From assembly GCA_016742095.1 (NCBI GenBank), contig JACVCJ010000002.1, positions 1 through 64,000 on the forward strand: 64,000 bases of DNA, in the 5' to 3' direction. The notes under the pieces are model-generated. The model saw nothing but the letters and a program-made list of their open reading frames with translations. It made no database searches and had not been told where the DNA came from. A program made the translations under genes and the position numbers. This DNA comes from Bacteroidia bacterium. Its GTDB lineage: Bacteria; Bacteroidota; Bacteroidia; CAIKAF01. Positions 11,501 to 18,451 of this stretch are shown piece by piece. Every line of letters starts with the position of its first letter. Positions within the stretch are counted from its first letter, which is position 1.

Positions 11501-12211
11501 ACCGATATTCACTTTGCCGCTCGCATCGGAACTGCTCCTGGCAAAACGGGCCGCATAGGAGATGGTCGGATTTATCTGCAACCCGTCCTTTCCGCTGCTC
11601 ATGGTAAAGCCTCCGTTCATGGGCAGTTCATTCCCTCCCGAAAGGCCCAGTCCCAGCGTTGTGGTAAGGTCTACGCCCGTATAGTTGTTATAGACCACAC
11701 CGATCCCCACGGACAGGTTCCCGGTAGAACCGCCCGGAGCTACAAGATCGTTTGCCTGGAAGCCGAACAGCTCCATATCGAATGTGGTATTTACGCCAAT
11801 GGTCTTGTTGGGTTTCAGATTACTACGCTCGGTAACCACCTCGTTCCAGAAATCGTCCGGCAGACCACGCAGCTGCCGGGTAATGGCCCCTGTATGCAGG
11901 TTCCAGCCCAAACCGGCCCAGCTGGCTTCCTGGTCCATGGAAATGCCCGACTGGTAGCTCAGGTTCAGCGGGTAACCGCCGATCTCCATCAGCGGAATGT
12001 TATACGAGAGATCGCCCGTGAAAGGGTCTACCATCTCTGTGATCCCGACAGGCTGAAAACCCTGGACCTCAGGTTGTGTGGGGCCGGACGTAAGGGCGGA
12101 CAGAGTGAAGGGCCGGACGGTCTGTACCAGCAGTTCCAGGATCATTCCCGAAGCGAGTACACGGGCCGCTTTGCTTTCACGGATACGTTTAAAAACAGGT
12201 AGGTTGTTCAT
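5552..12211 (-). CDS. 2219-aa RHS/SpvB-like exported protein
   Basis: The N-terminus has a basic stretch and a hydrophobic segment (residues ~16-40), compatible with export. The family signature follows at residues 61-120: VDPFTGDLSYNIPL, then DQEASWAGLGWNL, then RGLPDDF. This block begins the Bacteroidetes RHS/SpvB-like giant proteins. The body is beta-rich, with a CPYC motif in the C-terminal half. The last ~40 residues contain a YD-type repeat (YEYDEEGKLVRVKKETERG), so the protein stops where RHS repeats would normally continue. The next gene starts 4 nt later and the secreted 383-aa gene lies 36 nt upstream, so the three form one unit. Function is unknown; surface or secreted filament, adhesin or toxin carrier are all possible. 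Family recognition is confident, function is not. Confidence 0.85.
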   Translation of the reverse strand: MNNLPVFKRIRESKAARVLASGMILELLVQTVRPFTLSALTSGPTQPEVQGFQPVGITEMVDPFTGDLSYNIPLMEIGGYPLNLSYQSGISMDQEASWAGLGWNLHTGAITRQLRGLPDDFWNEVVTERSNLKPNKTIGVNTTFDMELFGFQANDLVAPGGSTGNLSVGIGVVYNNYTGVDLTTTLGLGLSGGNELPMNGGFTMSSGKDGLQINPTISYAARFARSSSDASGKVNIGIGAGISSRRGLTSIGFNTSVNYSRKSGTISRENAKENKMIGTKSGGGMGSSSTIDFGTATYTPSIEKAMETYSFSGRIKVGGATANQDFGGSVSAFGSVQRLAEKEVRIPAFGYMYSDKAQGDENVLLDYNREKDNNFSKHHKHLPLTSFTHDIFSISAQGLSGSFRSFRNEVGYVYNNRKFSPGTSGSLGMEIGIGNVVDAGLDLSLNVVTSNSGAWKEDNEAYTHIPFRGHRSNDIREPYYFRMLGEKAAEADAAYLSSTLKGAQTIAYENSTVPMDPKVTLKNRFQDIKGTSLNGIVSNERNTRQSRNTAVYALTASEIRQAYPHKIRNLSPHARPNHIAEIVVVTPEGMRYVFGLTAYNTRQLEQSFAVGGTRTNPNGGLATGSAENQSGLVNYTASAASADNNRGIDNYFQETETPAYVHSWMLTEILSADYVDLSGNGPSQDDLGAYVLFEYGNRDGSGQRVPDVQDYGWRTPTAGSMKAGYMEGLKTYTTDDRGNVVYGTKDIWYCHSIQSKTHKVSFELEDRLDACGTDVYGNLQPAKKLKCIKSISYESVEATLSTPVVKKVHFEYDYSLCPSTPNSLDADQGKLTLKKLYFTYENSNAGIYSPYEFSYNQKDGNGSDFEYVYGHSDRWGILKSPADNPDAMSNIDYPYALQDPAQQAEYAAAWSLSKIDLPSGGSISVTYESDDYAYVQDRRASAMYTIAGFASSKNGTISDQTYTLGSGPKNYLIVNVPDAGATLSSEDFRRRYLQEDRSPGDQYGPLKYLYFRFLLNVNKPGDKKYEYVSGYAEIDRSGDHCGMINSSQAYIKIKDIIPAPGGQASSPFAYAAWSFSRLYTPEYAYNQPQIDDNNAEQVIKLLSSASILNSLLQMLQGVNGRMRNEGYGSHVDTDRSWVRLFDPDYRKYGGGLRVQKVEISDGWNNMSPDEAGRSYGQQFSYMLPDGRSSGVASWEPAMGADENPFKLPVYNSDPQRLLVMNERFYVEEPFGESFMPSPSVGYSRVEVKDIVYDAGVTSRSTGKTVHEYYTAREFPVIARYTAIDARQKRSNPIVNLLSLNSWNFLTASQGYSIELNDMHGKVMAQRMYAEGATEPFAYTEYLYRREASGKLDNYFNVVGRDGVQSHEEIGVDYDMVADFREQDTEGYNGSLAFNLNYAQLSAAALISFSLFPGFKREHTRFRSAVVTKVIQRYGLQEKTISFDKGALLETRTLALDKTTGNPLVQELTNEYKDKYYKTDMPAHWVYRGMGQAAQNIRFSFATAGINDSSRFDRFTGEIKPSLYAYLQPGDEVYLGLRYGNAPVNPNSNAYRYWVAKDEPSGKWYLINYAGQKAVFPAIYPPALVFTVIRSGHRNQHPGTVSSVTSMENPLRNVSGTYRLVFDSTLRVLATGATEFKEQWHTTFSMPEVYTDTTLVPATDSVELALLAVWNDVFSNQADAILEQYETDPSVGYPYNYDAGTNWAGNYLLHCSMPGYTGFGRIDTDTADAAWSLNEMPPPGLWGIQTNTQYTRLSISLAHGSASCPYCERLLIVPLEDISTFSPANWTDVVSIDYIMDTHSEPASFNWWFQGNNPIFSTYFKLVSATMSDGSHRQFILYDNCFEVSETAGYTYETTYGCSDTGKVVNPYLAGILGNWRTLRNRVFQGNRNNTNVYSAETLRSDGYLAHYKPYHTYNGSSGFWQQNTQVNNLQYENWNWTNTMTIYSPYGFDLENINPLGNYSAAVYGFKNMLSTGIAANAMYKEIGYDSFEDYYQDAFDAPCKRPHFWIADDLNKITDTDAHSGRYSMQLDDEYTKNFELTLPPGQQQSPIVPYVLDHNDLLPVFSPNSGAPAKEFVLSFWAKGTYTHSTYTYTNISADILSGASSIVVPGSLQKSKLAEGWQKYEYRFIIPASSSGTLSLVLDPGAEQTLFDDIRIHPFDANMKSYAYDRDNFRFRAELDENNFATFYEYDEEGKLVRVKKETERGVMTIQESNTHTFKR

Positions 12212-12247
12212 GATTCAGAAAGGGAGTATACGTAAATAAAAAAGTGA

Positions 12248-13399
12248 TCAGGGGCAGTCTGTACGTTCGTTCAGTTGTATGGACAGAAAATAGGTCTGTC
12301 CGCCTTCTGTCGGGAATTCGAAAGTGTAATTACCATTCGCTATGTCCAGGCTGTTCGCCGAACACAGGTCGATCTGGTATTTATTCAGTCCGATCTTCTT
12401 CGGGGCATCAAAATCATGCTCATCGGCCAGGAGTCTGCCCGCCATGTTTCGCAGCCGGAATAGCAGCTTTCCTCCCGTCGGCACATATTTCTCCGGGAAA
12501 GCTACGGGTATGATATTGCCCTTTACCCGCTCGAACTGCGACTGCGGATGTTCGGTGAGCTTATAGTAAAAGCTGTTGTAGATGGTCTGCTGCTGTTCCC
12601 GGAAGCAGTAGCAGAATTCCCACACCTCACTGTAGCCCAGGGAGCTGCTGCCCATGCGGCCTTCTACCTGCCAGGCATATCGTTTGCCCACTTCTAAAGG
12701 CTGAGCGGTGTTGGGGTAGATCTGTAAGGGCATCGGCACACTGTTCTCTGTATACCGGGGCAGGTTCGCAGTGATCGCCTGCTGTTTGGTCTGCCCGCTG
12801 AAGATCTCGGCTACACGTAAACGGTAGGTCACACTGCCTGACAGGTAGGTGCTGAAAGCCGGGGTCCAGCTCAGTACCGGGTTCGGGTGCTGTATACTGT
12901 CGCCATCTGCGGGAGATAGCAGCATGGGGGGCCACTGGGCATCCACGGTCAGCTGTTCAGATACAGAGGCCAGCTCACTGAAATTCCCATCAGCGGGACG
13001 ACCGTACAAGGTAAAATCCACATTATAAATGCCCGGCGGAAAGATGCCTCCCGAGCCGATCACCTGCTGCAGGGTACTTCCGTTATAATAATTTATGGTA
13101 AAAGGCTGCACCTGCGAAATGTTTGCCAGGTTAATGACGGTAAGCACATCAGGCAAAGCCAGGGTAGACGAATTGGTCTTTACTTCCAGCTGGTTTCCCT
13201 CATTATATATGCGCATGGCCATATAGAACTGCGCATAATTATCACCGGTATTGGTGCGGGTAATACTCAGGTTCCACAGATCATCGTGACTGAACTGGGG
13301 CGGCGGCGAAATGGCCGTAAGCACATACTGAGCGAAGGCCGCAGGCGACGGGCTCAGGAACAGGGCCGTAACAGCCAGTACATAGAACAGACGTAACAT
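12248..13399 (-). CDS. Secreted 383-aa protein, TANFOR-like, first gene of the giant-protein cassette
   Basis: The chosen start (ATG at 13399) opens a clear signal peptide, MLRLFYVLAVTALFL through AFA-QY (cleavage near residue 24). The frame extends 53 codons further upstream, but those residues look non-coding. After the signal come SPPPQFSHDDLW and a beta-rich domain of ~120 residues. A fibronectin-III/Ig-like domain follows (about residues 155-270; LLSPADGD, LSWTP, YAWQVEGR), then a C-terminal beta domain. The first domain resembles TANFOR-annotated proteins of Bacteroidetes from memory; that assignment is tentative. It precedes the two giant RHS-like genes by 36 nt, so it is probably an exported partner or anchor for them. 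Confidence 0.75.
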   Translation of the reverse strand: MLRLFYVLAVTALFLSPSPAAFAQYVLTAISPPPQFSHDDLWNLSITRTNTGDNYAQFYMAMRIYNEGNQLEVKTNSSTLALPDVLTVINLANISQVQPFTINYYNGSTLQQVIGSGGIFPPGIYNVDFTLYGRPADGNFSELASVSEQLTVDAQWPPMLLSPADGDSIQHPNPVLSWTPAFSTYLSGSVTYRLRVAEIFSGQTKQQAITANLPRYTENSVPMPLQIYPNTAQPLEVGKRYAWQVEGRMGSSSLGYSEVWEFCYCFREQQQTIYNSFYYKLTEHPQSQFERVKGNIIPVAFPEKYVPTGGKLLFRLRNMAGRLLADEHDFDAPKKIGLNKYQIDLCSANSLDIANGNYTFEFPTEGGQTYFLSIQLNERTDCP

Positions 13400-13545
13400 A
13401 GTTGAGTGGTATAGGTGTGGATATAACGAAGATGCTGCCGGGGCAGAGTACTGCCGGCAGACGGTATATACGAATCTTTTTGTTCCCCGGGTAAGGAACA
13501 ACAGGGTGGTTCCATTGCAGGATGGTTTGATAAATTGACGTATAT

Positions 13546-13553
13546 CAAAAATA
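13546..13553 (-). promoter_or_regulatory. Possible -7 element upstream of the giant-protein cassette
   Basis: On the minus strand this reads TATTTTTG, matching the Bacteroidetes TAnnTTTG consensus, about 150 nt upstream of the ATG at 13399. No convincing TTTG lies at the right distance upstream. It is the best match in the 326-bp stretch 13400-13725, which otherwise contains no gene. The call is weak. Confidence 0.3.
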
Positions 13554-13725
13554 GACAACTATTCTGATAAAACAGACACTTTTTATTAACATATCAATAC
13601 CCTGTCATTTCCCTAAGGTTAAGGCCGGTAAAATATCCTTTCTGCTCATCGAAAGGCAGGATACAATCGCTCTGGTCTTATAGACTAATATACGAAACGT
13701 TTATACGAACGGGGCGGGTGTTTTT

Positions 13726-14214
13726 TTAGGGCGCCGAAATCTCTCTTCCGGGCCGGAGGTCCAGCTTTAACAGGAGCTCATCGAGAAGTGCGGCCTGCCT
13801 TTCGTTACACTTTTGCCTGGCCGTTGGAATATCGAACCAGGCGGCTTTGTCAATTTCGGGAAATTGCCGCATCCGGCCCGATTTAGGCGGCCACTCTGTT
13901 TCAAAGGTATTGCTGCGTACCTGGCCGGGCTCGATGTCTTTTTCTATCGCCCAGGCAAAAACAACCTTACCGCTTTTCTGCTTCAGGGGCGAAAGTGCCA
14001 GCATCGGTCCTTCTATCCGGATACCGGTCTCTTCAAAAAATTCGCGCCTGGCGGCCGCCAGTGGTTCTTCATCATCACTGAACTCTCCTTTGGGAATGGA
14101 CCAGACACCCCGGTCTTTTTTCTGCCAGAAAGGCCCTCCCGGATGTACCAGGAACACTTCCAGCACCTGTTGCCTGAAACGGTAAGCCAGTATCCCCGCA
14201 CTCTGCTTTTTCAT
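13726..14214 (-). CDS. Nudix hydrolase
   Basis: This 162-aa protein has a perfect Nudix box starting at G of GEFSDDE and ending REFFEETGI (Gx5Ex7REUxEExGU), which binds the divalent metal and cleaves a nucleoside diphosphate linked to another moiety. WSIPKGE precedes the box. The C-terminal part contains FPEIDKAAWFDIPTA, seen in Nudix enzymes from oxidation-repair or NDP-sugar groups. The substrate cannot be deduced. The gene lies 25 nt after the DUF488 gene in the same direction and is the last gene of the Rrf2-headed run. Its position suggests cleaning up damaged nucleotides under oxidative or nitrosative stress, which is inference. Confidence 0.92.
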   Translation of the reverse strand: MKKQSAGILAYRFRQQVLEVFLVHPGGPFWQKKDRGVWSIPKGEFSDDEEPLAAARREFFEETGIRIEGPMLALSPLKQKSGKVVFAWAIEKDIEPGQVRSNTFETEWPPKSGRMRQFPEIDKAAWFDIPTARQKCNERQAALLDELLLKLDLRPGREISAP

Positions 14215-14239
14215 TTTACGTTCGCCGCCACATTACTAC

Positions 14240-14605
14240 TCAACGCATCCGTTCTTTTAAGACCTCCTGCAATACCACAGCGTTGTTGTGTTCGGTATCC
14301 TTTGCCCCGAAAAGCAGGCTAATTTTTTTTCCTTTTGCCCTGGCAAGCAGGGCATCCAGTACATCGGTCTGTGCCTGCAGCTCCTGCCTGTAACGCTGCC
14401 GGAACTCATCAAACCGTTCGGGCTTATGGCCGAACCATTTGCGCAACGCTGTGGTAGGGGCCAGGTCTTTCTCCCAGGCATCAAGTGCGGCCTCCTCTTT
14501 GCTGATCCCCCTGGGCCATACCCGGTCTACCAGCACCCGAAGTCCGTCTTCTGCCGAGGCCGCCTCATAAATGCGTTTTACCTGTATCTCTGTGTGCGGT
14601 TTCAT
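14240..14605 (-). CDS. DUF488 (YeaO-like) family protein
   Basis: This 121-aa protein carries the DUF488 hallmarks: an N-terminal IQVKRIYEAAS, then GLRVLVDRVWPRG, WEKDLAPTTALRKWF, and a late ISLLFGAKD strand. Length and start fit the family. No enzymatic activity is established for DUF488. Family members often sit beside redox or metal genes. Its first 41 nt overlap the end of the Ric gene in another frame, which argues for coupling with iron-centre repair. The start is supported because the conserved KR-Y block begins within ten residues of the methionine. Confidence 0.88.
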   Translation of the reverse strand: MKPHTEIQVKRIYEAASAEDGLRVLVDRVWPRGISKEEAALDAWEKDLAPTTALRKWFGHKPERFDEFRQRYRQELQAQTDVLDALLARAKGKKISLLFGAKDTEHNNAVVLQEVLKERMR

Positions 14606-15323
14606 GCTGTTCTTTTTCCATTTTCAATGCTTTGGGGAACAGGATATTGTTTTCCAGGTGTATGTGCCGGTACAGATCGGCCTCGAACTCCTGTAGCAGG
14701 GCCAGCGTTGCCCGGTAAGTGGCACAGGCATCGGCCGGCGGGGTATAGCCATTGCTCAGCCCGGCTATGGCACGGAAACGCTCCCCTTCGGCATCGTGCT
14801 CATGCTTCATCATGGCTACCGGTTGCTCTACCGAGCCAAAATGCGGCGCCTGCGGGCGTTGTCCCTCCCGTTCGGCCAGTACCATCCTGCGGATATAGGG
14901 AAACAGTATCAGTTCCTCTTTTTTCATGTGCAGGGTCAGGTCGGCCGCCGAGCGCGCAAACAGTTTTTCGATCACAGCCAGTTCGGCATGAGCAGCCCCA
15001 TGTACCTGAACGATCTTAGAAAGATACGATTTTATTTCCGGTATTCGAGCCTCCACGTAACGATGATGCTTTTTTTCGATGTAATCGGCCAGCAGATCGG
15101 GCGGCCAGGAATTAAAATCCGGCTCCGTCTGCGTCTGCAACTGAAGCACCTGTTCCAGTTCCTCCATAAGTACGGTCAGTTCGATGTCTCTGCTCTCACA
15201 GATCTCCTCGATACTGCGGTCGCCCCGGCAGCAGAAATCGATGCCATAGGACTGGAATACGGACGCCGTGCGGTAGTCACGGGCCACCAGTTCTCCAATG
15301 ATACTGTTTCTTGTGATCTCCAT
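14565..15323 (-). CDS. ric: Iron-sulfur cluster repair di-iron protein Ric (YtfE/ScdA/DnrN family)
   Basis: This 252-aa protein has the ScdA_N domain at residues 5-60, with the Cys-Cys pair C31-C32 in GIDFCCRGD. A haemerythrin-like four-helix domain follows, with the metal-binding His/Glu series HGAAHAE, HMKKEELILFP, MKHEHDAEG and HIHLENNILFP. Ric proteins restore Fe-S centres damaged by NO or peroxide and are typically controlled by NsrR. The gene lies 19 nt after the tryptophan dioxygenase gene and overlaps DUF488 by 41 nt. An NsrR-like regulator heads the same run, which supports a nitrosative-stress role. Confidence 0.95.
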   Translation of the reverse strand: MEITRNSIIGELVARDYRTASVFQSYGIDFCCRGDRSIEEICESRDIELTVLMEELEQVLQLQTQTEPDFNSWPPDLLADYIEKKHHRYVEARIPEIKSYLSKIVQVHGAAHAELAVIEKLFARSAADLTLHMKKEELILFPYIRRMVLAEREGQRPQAPHFGSVEQPVAMMKHEHDAEGERFRAIAGLSNGYTPPADACATYRATLALLQEFEADLYRHIHLENNILFPKALKMEKEQHETAHRDTGKTHL

Positions 15324-15342
15324 ATTTCTTTATTTTTAGTAT

Positions 15343-16257
15343 TTATGATCTCGTTTCAAGGCCCCAGTTCTGCAATTCGTCCCCTGTCCATAAAGAGGGA
15401 AAGAATTTACGCTGCTGGAATGCCGGGTGCAGGTATTTCTGCCATTCGCTGCCACCGGTAGCTGCCCGGGCCCCTTCCTTATTTTCCAGGTAATGCCGTG
15501 CCGTACCCAGGTGTACCATGGGCCATTCGATATTGTACAGCCGGTCGAACTCCCGCAGCGCCGCCCGGAGCTCTTCGGACAGTACGTCCCGGCCGGCGAT
15601 CTTTTCTTCCAGGGTATTGCCTCTTATTTGCCGGGCCAGCTGCACCAGGCCATCCTGGTATTTTTCCTCGAACTGGCGGAGGGTAAGTGTTTTTTTACCG
15701 GTGCTGCGGTTCAGTCCGGCGCTTTTCCAGTACATAAAATCGAACAGTTCCTCTGCCGGAACACCCCGGGCGGCCAGGGCCCGGCCTTCTCCGTTCAGCA
15801 GGTTCTCCGGCCGTGTGCAGTACAGTTCGATCTGCCGGAACTGCACGCTCTGGAATCCGCTTGCCGGCGTAAGCGTATGGCGGAACCTATTGTAATCGTC
15901 GTGGTCCATCCCCGAACGCATTACGTCGAACGAAGTGATCAGCATGGTGGTATAGCGGTTCAGGCGGTTTATCTTGTCGGTGCAGACGGCATTATCCGGG
16001 TCGCCGGAGACCAGCTGTTTTATTTCATGCAGCATCATTTTCAGCACCAGTTCGGTCACCTGGTGATACATGATAAATATCTCCTCGTCCTTAAAATCGG
16101 TACGGGGCCTTTGCAGGGAAAGCAGGGTGTCTGTTTCCACATAGTCCCAGTAGTTTATGGGGCGGGCATACAAAAGGCCCTTCAGGTAGTTCTCGGGATT
16201 TTCGCCCCCGGCCAGGTATTTTTCCCGGATCTGGTCCAGGATGGTCGTGTTGTTCAT
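15343..16257 (-). CDS. kynA: Tryptophan 2,3-dioxygenase family protein
   Basis: This 304-aa haem dioxygenase converts L-tryptophan plus O2 to N-formylkynurenine. Family landmarks are the distal His in IMYHQVTEL (H65), the substrate-binding PASGFQSVQFR loop (to R141), the proximal haem His in WPMVHLGTA (H249), and the ATGGS loop with EWQKYL and FFPSLW at the C-terminus. The H65-H249 spacing is close to that of characterised bacterial TDOs. The start ATG overlaps the stop of the upstream membrane protein (ATGA). No kynurenine formamidase, kynureninase or other pathway gene is nearby. Instead it sits between oxidase-associated membrane genes and Ric. Catalysis of the standard reaction is likely, but its pathway context here is unclear. 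Confidence 0.92.
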   Translation of the reverse strand: MNNTTILDQIREKYLAGGENPENYLKGLLYARPINYWDYVETDTLLSLQRPRTDFKDEEIFIMYHQVTELVLKMMLHEIKQLVSGDPDNAVCTDKINRLNRYTTMLITSFDVMRSGMDHDDYNRFRHTLTPASGFQSVQFRQIELYCTRPENLLNGEGRALAARGVPAEELFDFMYWKSAGLNRSTGKKTLTLRQFEEKYQDGLVQLARQIRGNTLEEKIAGRDVLSEELRAALREFDRLYNIEWPMVHLGTARHYLENKEGARAATGGSEWQKYLHPAFQQRKFFPSLWTGDELQNWGLETRS

Positions 16258-16721
16258 GATCTGTATCGTCTAAAATGTGTAACACCAAAAAAGAAAAGGC
16301 TGAGCACTTTGAGCACTTCCATGCCCACATAATAAAAATGCAGCCCGGAAGGCGGCACCTGTCTTCCTTCCATATACAGCCCGGCACGTGCGTCCAGGGC
16401 CGGAAGCAGCCATGCCGACTGTGCCGTGAGCAGACCGAGCGGCAGCAGGTACAGCAGATTCCGCCATTTCAGCAGCCTGTCATCGGCTATCAGCAGGTGC
16501 AGGGCAATAAGCAGGGCAAACACCCACTCTGCCTTATTGAGCGCTGCGAATACCAGCCGGCCTATACCCAGTCCCAGGGCCAGGCTAACGCCCGGAGCCC
16601 GGAATTTGAGCCAGGCCTCCATAAAGCTGATGCTGCATACAAAACCGATCCACAGGAAAACGGCAATGAGTGAAACGGGGTGTCTTACGCGGGCTGACAA
16701 AAGAATAGGTTCCTGTTTCAT
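16254..16721 (-). CDS. Four- to five-helix membrane protein in oxidase operon
   Basis: This 155-aa protein starts at ATG 16721 (MKQEPILL); the frame continues upstream, but the extra 60 codons overlap the previous gene and look non-coding. Hydrophobic segments lie at about residues 18-35, 43-62, 65-82, 88-108 and 130-150. The motif SFMEAWLKFRAP followed by LGIGRLVFAALNK resembles DUF4149/TMEM205-like proteins, tentatively. It lies 17 nt after the single-span membrane protein and overlaps kynA by 4 nt. It may be an accessory or assembly subunit of the oxidase, inferred from position only. Confidence 0.75.
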   Translation of the reverse strand: MKQEPILLSARVRHPVSLIAVFLWIGFVCSISFMEAWLKFRAPGVSLALGLGIGRLVFAALNKAEWVFALLIALHLLIADDRLLKWRNLLYLLPLGLLTAQSAWLLPALDARAGLYMEGRQVPPSGLHFYYVGMEVLKVLSLFFFGVTHFRRYRS

Positions 16722-16737
16722 AAATAGTACTTTTTTA

Positions 16738-17166
16738 TCAGAAGAATGACTTGTATAGTTCAGGCCGCCAGTACATAATAAAGTAGAACAGGGCAAAACC
16801 GGCAAAAGATACCAGCAGGGCCCATACCCAGGCAGGAATGGCCTTGGGCGTTTCGGAACCGGTGACCACGAACACATCGCGGCGTTCGCTGCCATAGGCA
16901 TTGATGGTGATCGGTACCTGTTCGTTCAGCACTTCGCCGGCCCTCAGCCCCACCACGGCAATGGCAGGCCCGTTGCGCACCTCAAAGGGAATTACCCGTA
17001 TCCCTTCCACCCCGCTGGTAGAGCGGGCCACCACCTTTAGACTATGCTTGCCGTCGGGCAGTTTAGTGGTGTCCAGGACAAATTTTACCGGGGGTTCAAA
17101 CTCGGCAAAGGGGACAGGGTCTTCGTCGAGAAATACCCTGATGATACGTTCGTTTTTCATAAGCAT
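16738..17166 (-). CDS. Single-span membrane protein with Ig-like domain, oxidase-associated
   Basis: About 142 aa from ATG 17166 (MLMKNERIIR); an ATG at 17160 (MKNERIIR) is equally possible. Residues ~5-65 form a beta sandwich-like domain (IIRVFLDEDPVPFAEFEPP, LPDGKHSLKVVARS), followed by a second beta segment. One transmembrane helix near the C-terminus (IPAWVWALLVSFAGFALFY) is followed by a short tail. There are no haem or copper motifs. The start is 1-7 nt after the stop of the 87-aa gene, so the two are translationally coupled. It is probably a small structural or assembly subunit for the adjacent cytochrome oxidase. The family was not recognised by name. Confidence 0.75.
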   Translation of the reverse strand: MLMKNERIIRVFLDEDPVPFAEFEPPVKFVLDTTKLPDGKHSLKVVARSTSGVEGIRVIPFEVRNGPAIAVVGLRAGEVLNEQVPITINAYGSERRDVFVVTGSETPKAIPAWVWALLVSFAGFALFYFIMYWRPELYKSFF

Positions 17167-17167
17167 G

Positions 17168-17431
17168 TTACATTTTTTCAATAACGCTGTGTTTTACATG
17201 CGTGGGTTCATTTTCGCCGGGACGGAGCAGGAATTTCAGGCTCAGGAAAAGAGTAAGAAGCACGATGACCGCTGCCGACCCGATAATAAGATAGTCTGCA
17301 TTGCCCTGCGGTCCTGTGCCGTGGGTGATGTTCCGAAGCGCGCGGGGCTGGTTGCGGCTGCACACTTCACAAGCCCGTAGTGCTGCGGGTAACAGCCATG
17401 CCGATAATAGCATCAGGAATGTTTTTCTCAT
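17168..17431 (-). CDS. Small CxxC membrane protein in oxidase operon
   Basis: An 87-aa protein with an N-terminal signal-like helix (MRKTFLMLLSAWLLPAALRA), immediately followed by CEVC (C21, C24), then an ~20-residue linker, one transmembrane helix (residues ~47-68) and a charged tail. The Cys at the cleavage site could be a lipobox (ALRAC) or half of a metal or disulfide site. It lies 5 nt downstream of the fused cytochrome gene and just upstream of the single-span protein. A CcoQ/CcoH-like accessory role or a copper/haem delivery role is possible. No family was recognised. Confidence 0.7.
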   Translation of the reverse strand: MRKTFLMLLSAWLLPAALRACEVCSRNQPRALRNITHGTGPQGNADYLIIGSAAVIVLLTLFLSLKFLLRPGENEPTHVKHSVIEKM

Positions 17432-17436
17432 AGTAT

Positions 17437-18441
17437 TCAGGGGTTTAATTGCATGGCATAATCCCGTATCCGTTTCACGTCCTCCGGGCTGATGGGCGCG
17501 GCCTTATTGCCCCAGCTGCTGCGCTCGTGGTTTACGATGGCCGCGATTTCCTCATCGGCCAGCTGCCCGGCAAAACCGGGCATTACACCATATTCGGCGC
17601 GGGCATCATAGCCCAGCAGTATAATGCGGATAAAGGTCTCGTAGTTCTCATCATTTACCACGGGGCTGCCGGCCAGCGGTGGAAATGCCCCGGGAACGCC
17701 TTTACCATCGGCCTGGTGACAGGCAGCACAGGTCTGCATATACAGGGCCTCTCCGTCGGGCAGTGCGGCAGCGCCTTTTTCGCCGGAAGGCTCTTTTACA
17801 CGGGAAGAAGGAATGAAGCCCGGGCCTTCGGTGCCGGGCAGATCGACCTGTTTCAGCGCCTGCAGGTATGCCACCAGGTCCATCACCTCTTGTGTGGCCA
17901 CCACCTTACGGTCTTTATGCTTCAGGTATTTTTCCGGCACGGGCACCACTATATCGTCCGGGCCCAGCTGCGAAGGGTCTTTCTCCGTAAAAAGCCAGGG
18001 ATAGGCCGGCATTACCGAGCCCTGTACCACAATGCGCGGATTGTACAGGTGCAGCAGGTGCCATTCGCGCCCCGGCTGCCGCCTGCCCACATTACTGAGG
18101 TCAGGGCCCGTACGCTCGCTGCCCAGCAGGGATGGCGACTGCCTCCATATATCCGGGCGCATTTTAGTATAGTAATAATCCGAGGCCACCGAGGGACGTT
18201 CCCCCCATACGTTGTCCATTTCTATATTGCGTACCTGCTGGGTATGGCAGGCCATACAGTTCTCCGATACGTAAACGGAAAGCCCTTTCTTCTGTGCTTC
18301 CGTCATTTCCTTCATGCCCGGCAGGGGACTCGTTTTCTGCATCTGGTAGGCCGGCAGCACCGCTATCAGCATACTTAATCCTGCAAATACGATGAATGCC
18401 GCAAAGGCCAGGCTCCTGTGATCTTTATGAAAATTGAACAT
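17437..18441 (-). CDS. Fused CcoO/CcoP-like di-domain cytochrome c
   Basis: This 334-aa protein has one N-terminal membrane anchor (residues ~10-32). A CcoO-type cytochrome c domain follows, with haem motif CMACH (C62, C65, H66) and the CcoO signature TQQVR, LGSERTGPDLSNVG, HLYNPR and axial Met in MPAYPWL (M144). A second class I cytochrome c domain has CAACH (C238, C241, H242) and likely axial Met in VMPGF (M287). In classical cbb3 oxidases these are separate CcoO and CcoP subunits; here one chain carries one haem of each type. It passes electrons from the quinol/cytochrome pool to the catalytic subunit encoded 10 nt upstream. Confidence 0.92.
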   Translation of the reverse strand: MFNFHKDHRSLAFAAFIVFAGLSMLIAVLPAYQMQKTSPLPGMKEMTEAQKKGLSVYVSENCMACHTQQVRNIEMDNVWGERPSVASDYYYTKMRPDIWRQSPSLLGSERTGPDLSNVGRRQPGREWHLLHLYNPRIVVQGSVMPAYPWLFTEKDPSQLGPDDIVVPVPEKYLKHKDRKVVATQEVMDLVAYLQALKQVDLPGTEGPGFIPSSRVKEPSGEKGAAALPDGEALYMQTCAACHQADGKGVPGAFPPLAGSPVVNDENYETFIRIILLGYDARAEYGVMPGFAGQLADEEIAAIVNHERSSWGNKAAPISPEDVKRIRDYAMQLNP

Positions 18442-18451
18442 AGACTTTCTG

